NCBI GenBank assembly: GCA_017469405.1
Contig: JAFUGL010000012.1
Coordinates: forward strand, 1 to 51,181
Direction of reading: 5' to 3'
Length of the DNA stretch: 51,181 nucleotides
From: Lachnospiraceae bacterium
GTDB taxonomy: Bacteria; Bacillota; Clostridia; Lachnospirales; Lachnospiraceae
Every line of letters begins with the position of its first letter. The first letter of the stretch is position 1. Below are positions 16,664 to 25,177 of the stretch, in pieces. The position numbers and the translations under genes are program-made. The notes under the pieces are model-generated. The model had not been told where the DNA came from and ran no database searches. It saw only the letters and a list, made by a program, of their open reading frames with translations.

Positions 16664-17629
16664 TTACTTAATTGTCGTCGAATCAAAATAAAGTGTATAT
16701 TCTATCTCATGAGGCTCACTCATAGCAGTTGTATCTGCTATAACCTTCATATTCTTATCAAATATAGTTACAGGTATCTCAAATACAGAATTACCCTCTG
16801 TATTAACAGGCAGATATTTCTCCCCGTTTACAACCATGTAATCATAATTAGGGCTGCTCCAAACGATAGTTGCGATACATTCTCCGTTTTCTACCTTAAT
16901 GTCAGCCGGCGAATCAACACTTGCCTTACCTGAACCGCCTGCAAGACTTACCTCTACAGAATAAGTTCCGTCTGAAAGTCCAAGAGAATCAACTGTTGTA
17001 AATACACCCTCCTTAAAGGCATCTATAGGAAGTGAATCCACACGGAAAAGTATGGTTCTGTCGTACCATTTTTCCTTATTCTTACTGTATGCAGCACAAG
17101 GTATACCCTCATCTAAAGCTTCTACAGGAAACTCAAAACTATGTGAACCGTCCTCCGCTTCATCAAACGGGATGTAATCTGCTTCATCTGCATCTACCGC
17201 TTCCAATCCTGTTCCCGGATAGAGATAAAGATAGCTTGTTCCGCTCATATGCATGGTTGCAGTCATCTTACCGTCTGCTACAGTCAATTCACAGCTTACA
17301 ATCTTAAACATAGAAGAGCTGGAAGAAACAGTAACATCATATACACCATCATTAACCTGATCTGCATATACAGGCACCATACCCTCTTCAACAACCTCAT
17401 CAATAGTTGTCATCTCTGAAGCATCGGCAACCTTATCCGAAGAATCCGATGCAGTAGCCTCTTCGGTATCAGCTTCGGTTTCTGCTGCCGCATCCCCTAT
17501 TGTAGCCTCCTCTGTAATTTCTGTCTCGCTTACAGCAGTTGTATCATCCTTCTTATTATTACCACAACCTGTCAAACCCAGTGTTATAAAACATGATACA
17601 ATAGCAGCCTTACTAAAAAACTTTTTCAT
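16664..17629 (-). CDS. Lipoprotein with two tandem NEAT-like beta domains
   Basis: This 321-residue surface protein begins with a lipoprotein signal (CFITLGLTGCGNNKK) and a Thr/Glu/Ala-rich linker of about 60 residues. Two related domains follow. The first starts near DGVYDVTVSSSSSMFKIVSC and contains KMTATMHMSGTSYLYLYPG. The second starts near DGTYSVEVSLAGGSGKASVD and contains ECIATIVWSSPNYDYMVVNG. Both have the order 'DG.Y.v.v', 'v..g...at...s...Y.y...g' and an acidic 'PFD/PVN...F..PV' part. This resembles NEAT or iron-transport-associated beta-sandwich domains, but I cannot prove that family. It stands between CbiK and the importer lipoprotein, so a role in capturing a corrinoid, heme or cobalt at the surface is reasonable inference. 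Confidence 0.75.
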   Translation of the reverse strand: MKKFFSKAAIVSCFITLGLTGCGNNKKDDTTAVSETEITEEATIGDAAAETEADTEEATASDSSDKVADASEMTTIDEVVEEGMVPVYADQVNDGVYDVTVSSSSSMFKIVSCELTVADGKMTATMHMSGTSYLYLYPGTGLEAVDADEADYIPFDEAEDGSHSFEFPVEALDEGIPCAAYSKNKEKWYDRTILFRVDSLPIDAFKEGVFTTVDSLGLSDGTYSVEVSLAGGSGKASVDSPADIKVENGECIATIVWSSPNYDYMVVNGEKYLPVNTEGNSVFEIPVTIFDKNMKVIADTTAMSEPHEIEYTLYFDSTTIK

Positions 17630-17661
17630 AATTTTCTTCCTCTTATAATTTAAAAATTATT

Positions 17662-17717
17662 ATAGCAACCACACCATAGTTGACATATAATATGTAAAAC
17701 TATGATGTGGTTGCTAT
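17662..17717. repeat. 20-bp intergenic hairpin between cbiK and the NEAT-like lipoprotein gene
   Basis: The arms 17662-17681 and 17698-17717 pair over 20 positions with a single wobble, leaving a 16-base loop. It follows the cbiK stop by 6 bases on the minus strand. The T-rich stretch after it (AATAATTTTTAAA) is weak, so it could be a leaky terminator or an mRNA-stabilising 3' hairpin that lowers downstream expression. Confidence 0.7.
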
Positions 17718-17722
17718 ACAAA

Positions 17723-18763
17723 TTAGTTAAGCTTATCTATAGCCTCCTGGGCATGCTGGATATAAAGTTTCTGGATATCAGAAAACTCACCAAGACCTCT
17801 TAATACACATACAACCTCATAGCCCTCTGCTTCAAAGGCTGACTTCCATGAATCCTCATCATCACCGGCCATATCATTGTTAGCATGGTCACCTGCTACA
17901 ACCATAAGAGGCTCAAGAACTACTCTTTCGTATTCACCCTCGCCTACTGCCGCAATTAAATCCTCAAGACTTGGCTCTGCCTCAACAGTACCGATGAAGT
18001 AATTCTCATAACCGAGTTCATCTATAATCTCCTGCATATGAGCATATACACCGTTTGAATCAGCCTCGGTACCATGTCCCATAAAGCAGATTGCAGTCTT
18101 ACCGTCATCATACTCACTTGTTGCTGCAACTATAGCCTCTGCAACAGCCTTAAAATCTTCATCTGTAGTAAGAAGCGGCTCACCTATGCTAATCTGATCA
18201 AAAGCATCTGCATACTGACTGATTTCGTCAACCAAATCATTATACTCATAACCACTCATAAGATGTGTAGGCTGAACAACAAGTGTCTTAACACCATTTG
18301 CAACAGCTCTGTCAAGAGCCTCACCTACATTATCTATAACCTCACCGTCACGACTCTTTACATGGTCGATTATAATCTGACTTGTAAAACCTCTACGTAC
18401 ACTGTAATCCTTAAATTCATCCGCAAGAGCTCCCTCGATAGCACCGATTGTAAGTCTTCTACTATCATTAAAGCTTGTACCAAAGCTTACAACCAAAAGC
18501 TCTGATTCACCTATATCATCCTGATTCAAAGGATTATCAAGACTTGCATCACCTGTAGTGTAATCCTCCTCATCTTCCTCTTCTGCCTCTTCAGCAGCTT
18601 CCTCTGTTGCCTCTTTGGTTGCTTCTTCAGTAGCATCCTCTGTAACTGCCTCTGTTGTTGTCTCCTCTGCTGTGGTAGTCTCCTTGTCAGACTCATCCTT
18701 TCCACAGCCTGCTGCGAGTACCATACAACCTGCAAGTGCAAGTACCAAAAGTTTCTTTCTCAT
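17723..18763 (-). CDS. cbiK: Exported CbiK-like sirohydrochlorin cobaltochelatase (lipoprotein)
   Basis: The enzyme family inserts Co2+ (or Fe2+) into sirohydrochlorin. The chelatase domain starts at ELLVVSFGTSFNDSRRLTIG. It has the metal-ligand histidine in LVVQPTHLMSGYEYND, a second in ICFMGHGTEADSNGVY, and VVAGDHANNDMAG. Unlike cytoplasmic CbiK it begins with a lipoprotein signal (LALAGCMVLAAGCGKDE) and a strongly acidic Thr/Glu/Ala linker of about 60 residues. I start it at the ATG at 18763 because AAAGGAGG is well placed there; an upstream in-frame start would add a non-signal extension. With this start it has 346 residues. It is the first gene behind the cobalamin riboswitch. An extracytoplasmic CbiK is known in Desulfovibrio (CbiKP); here it may act in metal or tetrapyrrole handling during uptake. 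Confidence 0.9.
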   Translation of the reverse strand: MRKKLLVLALAGCMVLAAGCGKDESDKETTTAEETTTEAVTEDATEEATKEATEEAAEEAEEEDEEDYTTGDASLDNPLNQDDIGESELLVVSFGTSFNDSRRLTIGAIEGALADEFKDYSVRRGFTSQIIIDHVKSRDGEVIDNVGEALDRAVANGVKTLVVQPTHLMSGYEYNDLVDEISQYADAFDQISIGEPLLTTDEDFKAVAEAIVAATSEYDDGKTAICFMGHGTEADSNGVYAHMQEIIDELGYENYFIGTVEAEPSLEDLIAAVGEGEYERVVLEPLMVVAGDHANNDMAGDDEDSWKSAFEAEGYEVVCVLRGLGEFSDIQKLYIQHAQEAIDKLN

Positions 18764-18984
18764 AATAACATTTCCTCCTTTAATGTGATACAAAACAAGT
18801 ACGAAAATAAAATCCACTCTTATCCGTTTGTTTTCCCGTTATTATACTTCACAGAAAAATCCTCCATAAAGTAAAATAGTCTTCCACATAAGCGTAAAAG
18901 ACATTAAAAGAAGAACCCGAAATAATTCGTGTTTTAACGGTACGATTAATGCCTCGTAATCCGGGATTTTATCCCTGTACCCTA

Positions 18985-19180
18985 AATAATCGGCAGGTTT
19001 CCTGGCTTAAGCATCCTCATACAAGATATACCTTCCCAATAAATAAATTATCAGTGGCTGCAAAAATATGCTGTTGACACATATAATTGCACATATCCCA
19101 TACTCCTCTAATACAGTGACGAGATCGTGCAGGATTCACACCTGCTTCCCTTTTAACGTCAAGACCTTTCATATGCAGCA
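18985..19180 (-). promoter_or_regulatory. Cobalamin riboswitch
   Basis: Read on the minus strand the leader contains the family's conserved elements in order: GGTCTTGACGTTAAAAGGGA (about 19148-19167), GGTGTGAATCCTGCACG with CGTCACTGTA (about 19105-19145), GCCACTGATAATTTATT, GGGAAGG, and the B12 box AAGCCAGGAAACCTGCC (18992-19008). Ends are approximate. Downstream of the box a GGGATAAAATCCC hairpin inside a GGTAC/GTACC stem may be the expression platform. It controls cbiK and probably the genes after it, which would be switched off when cobalamin is plentiful. The 609-base gap between cbiK and the nitroreductase gene is essentially filled by this leader, its promoter and one terminator. Confidence 0.93.
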
Positions 19181-19257
19181 TCAATATTTAAAATGAAATA
19201 AGCATAATCTTCGTCTATCGGCACCGACTACCGCATGTATCTAATTTTCATTCGCAT

Positions 19258-19286
19258 ATATTAGCACAATTTATTACATAAATCAA
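19258..19286 (-). promoter_or_regulatory. Promoter of the riboswitch-controlled transcript
   Basis: On the minus strand TTGATT (19281-19286) and TAATAT (19258-19263) are separated by exactly 17 bases. Transcription would start near 19250, about 80 bases ahead of the riboswitch core, giving a leader of nearly 490 bases before cbiK. Confidence 0.6.
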
Positions 19287-19325
19287 TCTTTTTGGACAGA
19301 ATAAATTTTCATCATATTTTATAAC

Positions 19326-19361
19326 CGAAATAAAACCCCGACAATTATAACTGTCAGGGTT
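19326..19361 (-). terminator. Intrinsic terminator of the nitroreductase gene
   Basis: On the minus strand AACCCTGACA and TGTCGGGGTT (19334-19361) form a 10-bp stem with one wobble and an 8-base loop, followed by TTATTTC. It lies 12 bases behind the nitroreductase stop and shields the riboswitch transcript from read-through. Confidence 0.75.
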
Positions 19362-19372
19362 CATTGCTTATA

Positions 19373-20032
19373 CTATTCAACCTTCCTACCTGAAGCTACC
19401 TCAAAATGATATTTCGCAATTCCAAGGTCCACCTTAACGCAAGGTCCTCTGCCTGATACTACAGCCACAGGCTTGCCATCCTTAATGCCAAATTTAAACT
19501 TCTGTTGATTGACTGCTGTAGGTGCAAGAAGAGCTGCCTTAACACCTTTTTCGAACCAATCCGGCATATCACCTTTAGAAGCTACAACCTCTTCTATGCT
19601 CTTGCTTTTTCTTTCCACGCCATCAGTTTCACCATATCCAAAAGCTATAACAACGCATAACCTGTCACCATCATCAAGCATCTTTCTGACCTTACCTCTG
19701 CTAAATGTAAGCGCTGCCCAGCAGGTATTAAGTCCAAGAGTCTGTGCATATAAAGCTATTTTTTCTCCATAGTAACCGCATTTTTCATCATTATCCGTAT
19801 TTTTATCTCCTGCCATTATGATGAGATTATTCGCATTTTTAAAATTACCGTAATGAGCAAGCTTTGAGTCAAATATCTCCGGATCGTCATATACAACCTT
19901 TATCGAAAGACCGCTTTCATTTTTACACTCCTCAACAAAGGCATCAAGTTTTGTTCTTACATCCTCTGCAACAGGTTCATCCTTATAGGATCTTACCGAA
20001 TGTCTTTTTTCAATTGCTTCTAAAATATCCAT
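19373..20032 (-). CDS. Nitroreductase-family protein
   Basis: The N-terminus MDILEAIEKRHSVRSYKDEP is the standard start of FMN-dependent nitroreductases, where the Arg-His-Ser-x-Arg segment binds the flavin phosphate. NTCWAALTFSRGKVRKML and VVIAFGYGETDGVERKSK match the central part, and LLAPTAVNQQKFKF corresponds to the 'aPSa.N.Q.w.f' motif. The 219-residue length and the TM1586-like layout fit a putative NAD(P)H oxidoreductase. I chose the ATG at 20032, 8 bases after GGAG, over a TTG 6 bases upstream that sits too near the binding site. Substrate unknown; the BluB branch of this superfamily makes the B12 lower ligand, but nothing specific to BluB is visible here. Confidence 0.88.
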   Translation of the reverse strand: MDILEAIEKRHSVRSYKDEPVAEDVRTKLDAFVEECKNESGLSIKVVYDDPEIFDSKLAHYGNFKNANNLIIMAGDKNTDNDEKCGYYGEKIALYAQTLGLNTCWAALTFSRGKVRKMLDDGDRLCVVIAFGYGETDGVERKSKSIEEVVASKGDMPDWFEKGVKAALLAPTAVNQQKFKFGIKDGKPVAVVSGRGPCVKVDLGIAKYHFEVASGRKVE

Positions 20033-20059
20033 GCCCAATTCTCCTTTTTTATTATCTTA

Positions 20060-23000
20060 TTACTCTGTCCTAAGTGCCGCCACCGGATCGCTCTTTGCAG
20101 CCTTTCGTGATGGTATTATGCCACCGATTAATGTAAGTATCACAGATAGCAATATCAATGATACTCCTCCAAAAAATGGAAGTGCCGCCCTTATAGGCTG
20201 ATCCGTAAATGATGCGATAATATGATTTATAGGAACTATCAGTATAAGTGTCACAATTATACCCATGATACCCGCAAGTAAACCTATTATAAATGTGTCT
20301 TCGTTAAATACCTGGGATATATTATGCTTTGATGCACCAATAGCCCTTAAAATACCTATTTCCTTACGTCTTTCCAATACGCTTATATATGTGATAACAC
20401 CTATCATAATGGATGAAACCACAAGAGATATGGATACAAATGCAATAAGTACATATGTAATAGCATTGGTAATATCCGTCACCGAACTCATAAGGGTACC
20501 GACTATGTCAGTATATGCTATAACCTTATCTTCATCCTCTATCCTCATTCGCTCATTGTATCCATCCAATATTTCCTTGATTTTCTCCTTACTCTCAAAA
20601 TCAATAGGATATATAATGATTGAGCTTGGTTTTTCTCTTTCAACATAAGAAAGCTTTCTTAAATTACCTTCATAAGTAGCTGTTTCTTTTGAAAGCATTG
20701 CAGTAAAAAGCTCACTCATCTCCTGCTCGGACATATTTAATGTAATAGCCTCTGCAAATGCTTCCTCATCAAAGGAAAAAGCATTTTCCATTTTTTCACC
20801 TATATTGCCCATAGCACTTTCCATACCGGTCTTTATTCGACTGCCAAGCACTTGCATAGCACTCTGCATCATAGTCTCCATACCTTTTGCTATCCCCATG
20901 GAAATCTCCTGTGAATAACTTCCCATAGTTTGTGCCATACGATTTTCAAGCTCTGTTGTATCCAGACTCTTTGCTACTCCATTCATAATAATTTCAGTTG
21001 CCTCAGGCGTAGCTAGATAATCAGAGAAAGACGCTAAAAGTTTGGTCGGATCCGGCATATTATTTTGAGCTGCATACGCTATATAGCCGGCATATATTTG
21101 TTGCATAAGCTTATTAGCCTGATCGTCTGAAATCGATATAGACATCAGATTGCTAAGCATACTGTTTTCAGCCTGACTTATGATTCCCTGCGCTTCCGGT
21201 GTTGCCAGATAATCTCCGATATGAGCCTGCATATCCTCAGGTGTGATATATCCGTTTGCAATAGCCCATGCCGAATATCCTGACACCAGACTTGTTCCAA
21301 GAGAAGTAAGCTCATCTGTACTTATAATCTGTTGTCCTGATGATTGAATTATTTCCCTTAAGTTTTCAGTGATTATCTGTCTTGCGGCATCGGTATTTAA
21401 ATAATTACCAATAGCTGCCTGCATATTGGCATAGTTTGTCGATGGATCTTTTGCCGCATATGCTATATAACCGGACATTATCTGTTCAAACATTTCCTGT
21501 TGCGCTTCCTGCGACATATTAAACTTAACTCCACTAAGCATACCCGCAATTTCTTCATCGGAAAGCTCCGGTAAAGACAGATTAAAATCAGCCGGATTAA
21601 CAACTGCAGATAAATCTGTTCCACTCATATCTAAGCCTGAGAAATCAAAAGCAAGTGCACTTTCATCTATCTTAAATGCCTCCTGCATCTTATCCTCATC
21701 GACGGAAAACATATCTTCCATACCCAACTCATCTCTATTTTCTTCTTCACCAAACTTAAGTCCTGTAAATACATTTATATCCGGATTAGCAAGCTGAGCT
21801 TTAACAATCTCACTCTTTCCGGCCTGTTCCTGAACATGTTCTGATAATGTGTAAGGATAATTAATTCCAAGCTGCAACATTGTAGTAACTGCATCTTCCT
21901 TAGGCTTAACAACTCCGACAATTGTCACATCCTCACAATCATTTAAGAGTTTCTCCATATATTCCTCATCACCGGATTTATCTGTCCATAAATTATATTT
22001 TTCATCATAAGAATATAAATCTCCGGGATTTACAAGTTTAAATGATATACCGATAAGATCCTCATATTTATATGTAGCTTCCTCTATATCTATATCAATT
22101 TCCACACCTGTTGTAAAAGCATCAACCATTTCATCAAGTTCCGTTGCATCACGTAATCCCATCGCATATGTAGCAACATCCGCCAGACCTCCACGAGATG
22201 TAAGTACGACTATGCATTCATTATAATTCTCCGGCCAATGTCCTGCCATTACATCATACTGTCCTTCATAAAGACCGCTATCCTTTGGCATTTCAAAAAA
22301 CACATTGGTACTGCTTACTGAAGACAAAATACTACTCATAGTCCCAGTATTGCCAAAACCAAGAGAAGAAAATGTCAAATCCGGATTTACCTGACGTATC
22401 TTTCCATTTCCTGTCTGATAAAGAAGCGGTGACACTCCATAGGTATACTCTATAGCCCTAGTCACTTCAGACATTCCACTTTCCGGACTATCTATGAACT
22501 TTTTCAAAGATTCCAAATCATTTGAGGTAATAGTAGCAAATGCTTTGGATGCCATTTTTATTTCCTGAACCTCAACATCTTCTCTTTTCTTATCATCAGT
22601 ATCATCAGTATCCTCCTCATCCGCATACTCCGGCATAAGTGAAGACAAGTCAAAGCTCTGACTGGTAATCTGCAACGGATACTCCTTTAAGGTTTCTTCT
22701 TCAACAGTTTTAATATATATATCTACACCATTTGAAAGTGATAAAATAAGTGCAATTCCGATAATACCGATTGAACCTGCAAATGCCACAAGCAAAGTTC
22801 TTGCAAGTTTGGTACGTAAATTATTAAAACTTAAAGCAAGTGCCGTGGCAAATGACATGGAGCTCTTTCCCATATTCTTATGAACTGCACCCTCATCCTT
22901 TAATTCTTCATCAGATACCGGATTAGTATCAGAAATTATTACACCATCTTTAAGTCGAACAATCCTATTAGCATATTGTTCTGCAAGCTCTGGGTTATGT

Positions 23001-23590
23001 GTAACCATAACTACAAGTCTATCCTTTGCCACCTCTTTTAAAAGATCCATAATCTGAACACTGGTCTCAGAATCAAGTGCACCTGTCGGCTCATCCGCAA
23101 GTAAAATCTCCGGATCATTTACCAATGCTCTCGCTATGGCAACACGCTGCATCTGTCCACCTGACATCTGGCTTGGAAGCTTATGCATATGCTCTTTAAG
23201 TCCAACCTTTATAAGTGCCTCCTCAGACCTTTTCTTTCGTTCCTTCTTTGACACGCCTGAGATAGTAAGAGCCAATTCAACATTGGCAAGTACATTTTGA
23301 TGCGGAATCAGATTATAGCTTTGAAATATAAATCCAACAGCATGATTTCTGTAAGAATCCCAATCCCTGTCGGAATACTTCTTTGTAGAAATACCATTAA
23401 TTATAAGATCTCCGGCATTATAACGATCCAGACCACCGATAATATTAAGCAAAGTGGTCTTACCGGAACCACTCGGACCAAGTATAGCCACAAATTCATT
23501 ATCACGCAGTGAAAGACTTACATCATTTAATGCAACCTGCACTCGTCCACCGGTTTTATATTCTTTTCTAATTCCTTTAATCTGAAGCAT
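20060..23590 (-). CDS. ABC transporter with ATPase and FtsX-type permease in one chain
   Basis: The 1176-residue protein begins with a MacB/LolD-like ATPase: Walker A GPSGSGKTTLLNII at about residues 37-50, signature MSGGQMQRVAIARALVN, and Walker B ILLADEPTGALD. A linker follows, then a first membrane helix near residue 265-290 (LARTLLVAFAGSIGIIGIAL). About 700 extracytoplasmic residues come next, and then three C-terminal helices with the FtsX loop SVLERRKEIGILRAIGAS. The extracytoplasmic part contains at least three related 60-70-residue repeats (about 700-900) built around GY.A.A...YL.TPEA..II. The start has AAAGGA before the ATG. Large single-chain ABC proteins of this sort occur in Lachnospiraceae; their substrate is not known. 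Export or mechanotransmission at the cell wall are both possible. Confidence 0.9.
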   Translation of the reverse strand: MLQIKGIRKEYKTGGRVQVALNDVSLSLRDNEFVAILGPSGSGKTTLLNIIGGLDRYNAGDLIINGISTKKYSDRDWDSYRNHAVGFIFQSYNLIPHQNVLANVELALTISGVSKKERKKRSEEALIKVGLKEHMHKLPSQMSGGQMQRVAIARALVNDPEILLADEPTGALDSETSVQIMDLLKEVAKDRLVVMVTHNPELAEQYANRIVRLKDGVIISDTNPVSDEELKDEGAVHKNMGKSSMSFATALALSFNNLRTKLARTLLVAFAGSIGIIGIALILSLSNGVDIYIKTVEEETLKEYPLQITSQSFDLSSLMPEYADEEDTDDTDDKKREDVEVQEIKMASKAFATITSNDLESLKKFIDSPESGMSEVTRAIEYTYGVSPLLYQTGNGKIRQVNPDLTFSSLGFGNTGTMSSILSSVSSTNVFFEMPKDSGLYEGQYDVMAGHWPENYNECIVVLTSRGGLADVATYAMGLRDATELDEMVDAFTTGVEIDIDIEEATYKYEDLIGISFKLVNPGDLYSYDEKYNLWTDKSGDEEYMEKLLNDCEDVTIVGVVKPKEDAVTTMLQLGINYPYTLSEHVQEQAGKSEIVKAQLANPDINVFTGLKFGEEENRDELGMEDMFSVDEDKMQEAFKIDESALAFDFSGLDMSGTDLSAVVNPADFNLSLPELSDEEIAGMLSGVKFNMSQEAQQEMFEQIMSGYIAYAAKDPSTNYANMQAAIGNYLNTDAARQIITENLREIIQSSGQQIISTDELTSLGTSLVSGYSAWAIANGYITPEDMQAHIGDYLATPEAQGIISQAENSMLSNLMSISISDDQANKLMQQIYAGYIAYAAQNNMPDPTKLLASFSDYLATPEATEIIMNGVAKSLDTTELENRMAQTMGSYSQEISMGIAKGMETMMQSAMQVLGSRIKTGMESAMGNIGEKMENAFSFDEEAFAEAITLNMSEQEMSELFTAMLSKETATYEGNLRKLSYVEREKPSSIIIYPIDFESKEKIKEILDGYNERMRIEDEDKVIAYTDIVGTLMSSVTDITNAITYVLIAFVSISLVVSSIMIGVITYISVLERRKEIGILRAIGASKHNISQVFNEDTFIIGLLAGIMGIIVTLILIVPINHIIASFTDQPIRAALPFFGGVSLILLSVILTLIGGIIPSRKAAKSDPVAALRTE

Positions 23591-23711
23591 ATACTTTTCC
23601 TTTCTGTTTAATCAGCTTTATATAGCAAACCCCTTCTAAATAATTGCGCACAATTTGCTTTTGCAAAATACATTTTAACACTTAATATATTGAAAGTAAA
23701 GAATTATTATT

Positions 23712-24404
23712 TTATTTTACAAGAAGCTCAAGTTGTTCGTTTAAAACACCTTCATCTATGGTTCCGATCTGATAAGCTTGGATAACTCCATCTTTATCTA
23801 TGAAGAAAGTCATAGGAATCGAAGAAACCGCATAAGTATAAGCCCCGTCATACTCTGTATCAAAGCCTATTGGAAAACTGAAGCCCTTATCATCAACAAA
23901 GGCTTTTGCACTTTCTACAGTATCGCGGCTTCCGTCGGTCAAATCTATAAATAGAAAATTTATATCCTCACTATACTTTTTATATGCCGTATCAAAATAA
24001 GGCATCTCCATCTGGCATGGTCCGCACCAGGTCGCCCAGAAGTTAAGAACAACCGGCTTTCCGAAATAATCCGAAAGATGAACCTCTTCCCCATCCATAT
24101 TGAGGAACTTAAAATCCGGTGCAGTCGCTGCCTGCTCATCACTTCCCGAACCTGCTTCAGTCTTATCTTCCTTATTACCTTCCTTAGCTGCAGCTTCGGT
24201 TTCACTCTTACCGACAGTATTATCGTCTGTATTTTCTATTTTATTATCCTCTGTTATTTCCTCTGTCGTTGTCTCAACGGATGTCTTCTCATCCTTCTGC
24301 TTGTCCTTATAATTCTTTGAAAGATAATTATATCCGATTCCTGCACCGCCTATTACAACCACCAAAAGAAGCACTATCAAAACTGTTTTTAAATACTTAT
24401 TCAT
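23712..24404 (-). CDS. Membrane-anchored thioredoxin-like protein (TlpA/ResA type)
   Basis: An N-terminal helix (VLIVLLLVVVIGGAGIGYNY) anchors the protein. An acidic Thr/Glu/Lys linker of about 70 residues leads to a thioredoxin fold with FLNMDGEEVHLSDYFGKPVV, the active site FWATWCGPCQMEM and the cis-Pro segment VSSIPMTFFIDKDG. This is a thiol-disulfide oxidoreductase acting outside the membrane, probably reducing disulfides with electrons delivered by the CcdA protein encoded just upstream. I chose the ATG at 24404, 6 bases after GGAGG; a TTG two codons upstream overlaps that site. The CcdA stop lies next to this start, so the pair is an operon. Confidence 0.93.
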   Translation of the reverse strand: MNKYLKTVLIVLLLVVVIGGAGIGYNYLSKNYKDKQKDEKTSVETTTEEITEDNKIENTDDNTVGKSETEAAAKEGNKEDKTEAGSGSDEQAATAPDFKFLNMDGEEVHLSDYFGKPVVLNFWATWCGPCQMEMPYFDTAYKKYSEDINFLFIDLTDGSRDTVESAKAFVDDKGFSFPIGFDTEYDGAYTYAVSSIPMTFFIDKDGVIQAYQIGTIDEGVLNEQLELLVK

Positions 24405-24406
24405 AA

Positions 24407-25123
24407 TCAACCTCCGATCGTAAATAATGCCATAAGCTTATTGAGCCATCCCATTGCCATCATTATACCCACAACGATTAAAAAACTTCCACATATAATA
24501 TTTATAACCTTATAATGTCTCTTAATAAAATCAAATACATTTTTCAATTCATTTATCAAAACTGCTGATATTATAAAAGGTATTCCGACTCCAAGCGAAT
24601 ACACTAAAAGCAACAAAAATCCTTTTCCTGCTCCGCTTCCTGTCGATGCCATCATAAGTGCCGCACCAAGAAAGCTTCCTACACATGGCGTCACACTTAT
24701 TGAAAATACAACGCCAAATAAAAATGCAGAAAAAAGACTTTTCACTTCAACATTATTTTGTTTTTGTTTTAAAAACGGAAGTCTTAAAACCTCCATAAAG
24801 GATAACCCAAGAACTATAACAATCATACCGCAGATTACATTTACAATTCTTTGATGTTTAATCAAAAGAACACCGAGAGAACCTGCAAATACTCCCATCA
24901 GGCAGAAAACAACCGTAAATCCAAGCACAAAAAAGAGTGCTCCGGGCAGAGCCTTAAATCTTCCTTTATCTCTTTTATCATCTGCCACATCATATTTTGT
25001 TTCAAAACCCTGTTCAATCGGTACCGCTCCGGCAAAGTAGCTTAAATATATGGGAAGCATGGGCAGCATACAAGGAGAAATAAAAGATATTATTCCCTCT
25101 AAAAAGGTTATCAAAAAATCCAT
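24407..25123 (-). CDS. ccdA: Cytochrome c biogenesis protein CcdA-like thiol transporter
   Basis: The 238-residue protein has six membrane helices. It opens with LEGIISFISPCMLPMLPIYL, where the Pro-Cys near the first helix is one half of the redox pair, and has FSISVTPCVGSFLGAALMMA with the second cysteine in the fourth helix. CcdA/DsbD-beta proteins carry reducing power from cytoplasmic thioredoxin across the membrane to an external thioredoxin-like partner, here the TlpA-like product of the next gene. An additional loop (about residues 35-55, charged, YDVADDKRDKGRFK) is larger than in short CcdA proteins. The start has GAAGGAG 5 bases ahead. Confidence 0.93.
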   Translation of the reverse strand: MDFLITFLEGIISFISPCMLPMLPIYLSYFAGAVPIEQGFETKYDVADDKRDKGRFKALPGALFFVLGFTVVFCLMGVFAGSLGVLLIKHQRIVNVICGMIVIVLGLSFMEVLRLPFLKQKQNNVEVKSLFSAFLFGVVFSISVTPCVGSFLGAALMMASTGSGAGKGFLLLLVYSLGVGIPFIISAVLINELKNVFDFIKRHYKVINIICGSFLIVVGIMMAMGWLNKLMALFTIGG

Positions 25124-25177
25124 ACATACTCCTTCTTTAATTCAAAGCTCATAGCTATTTCAGATAAAAATATTATT

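Noticed and set aside
18838-18843. A TATAAT on the minus strand just before cbiK
   Set aside because: No acceptable -35 element at the right distance; it lies in the riboswitch leader.
20032-20060. A BluB function for the nitroreductase near the B12 genes
   Set aside because: The protein has general nitroreductase motifs only, is separated from the operon by a terminator, and nothing specific to BluB can be seen.
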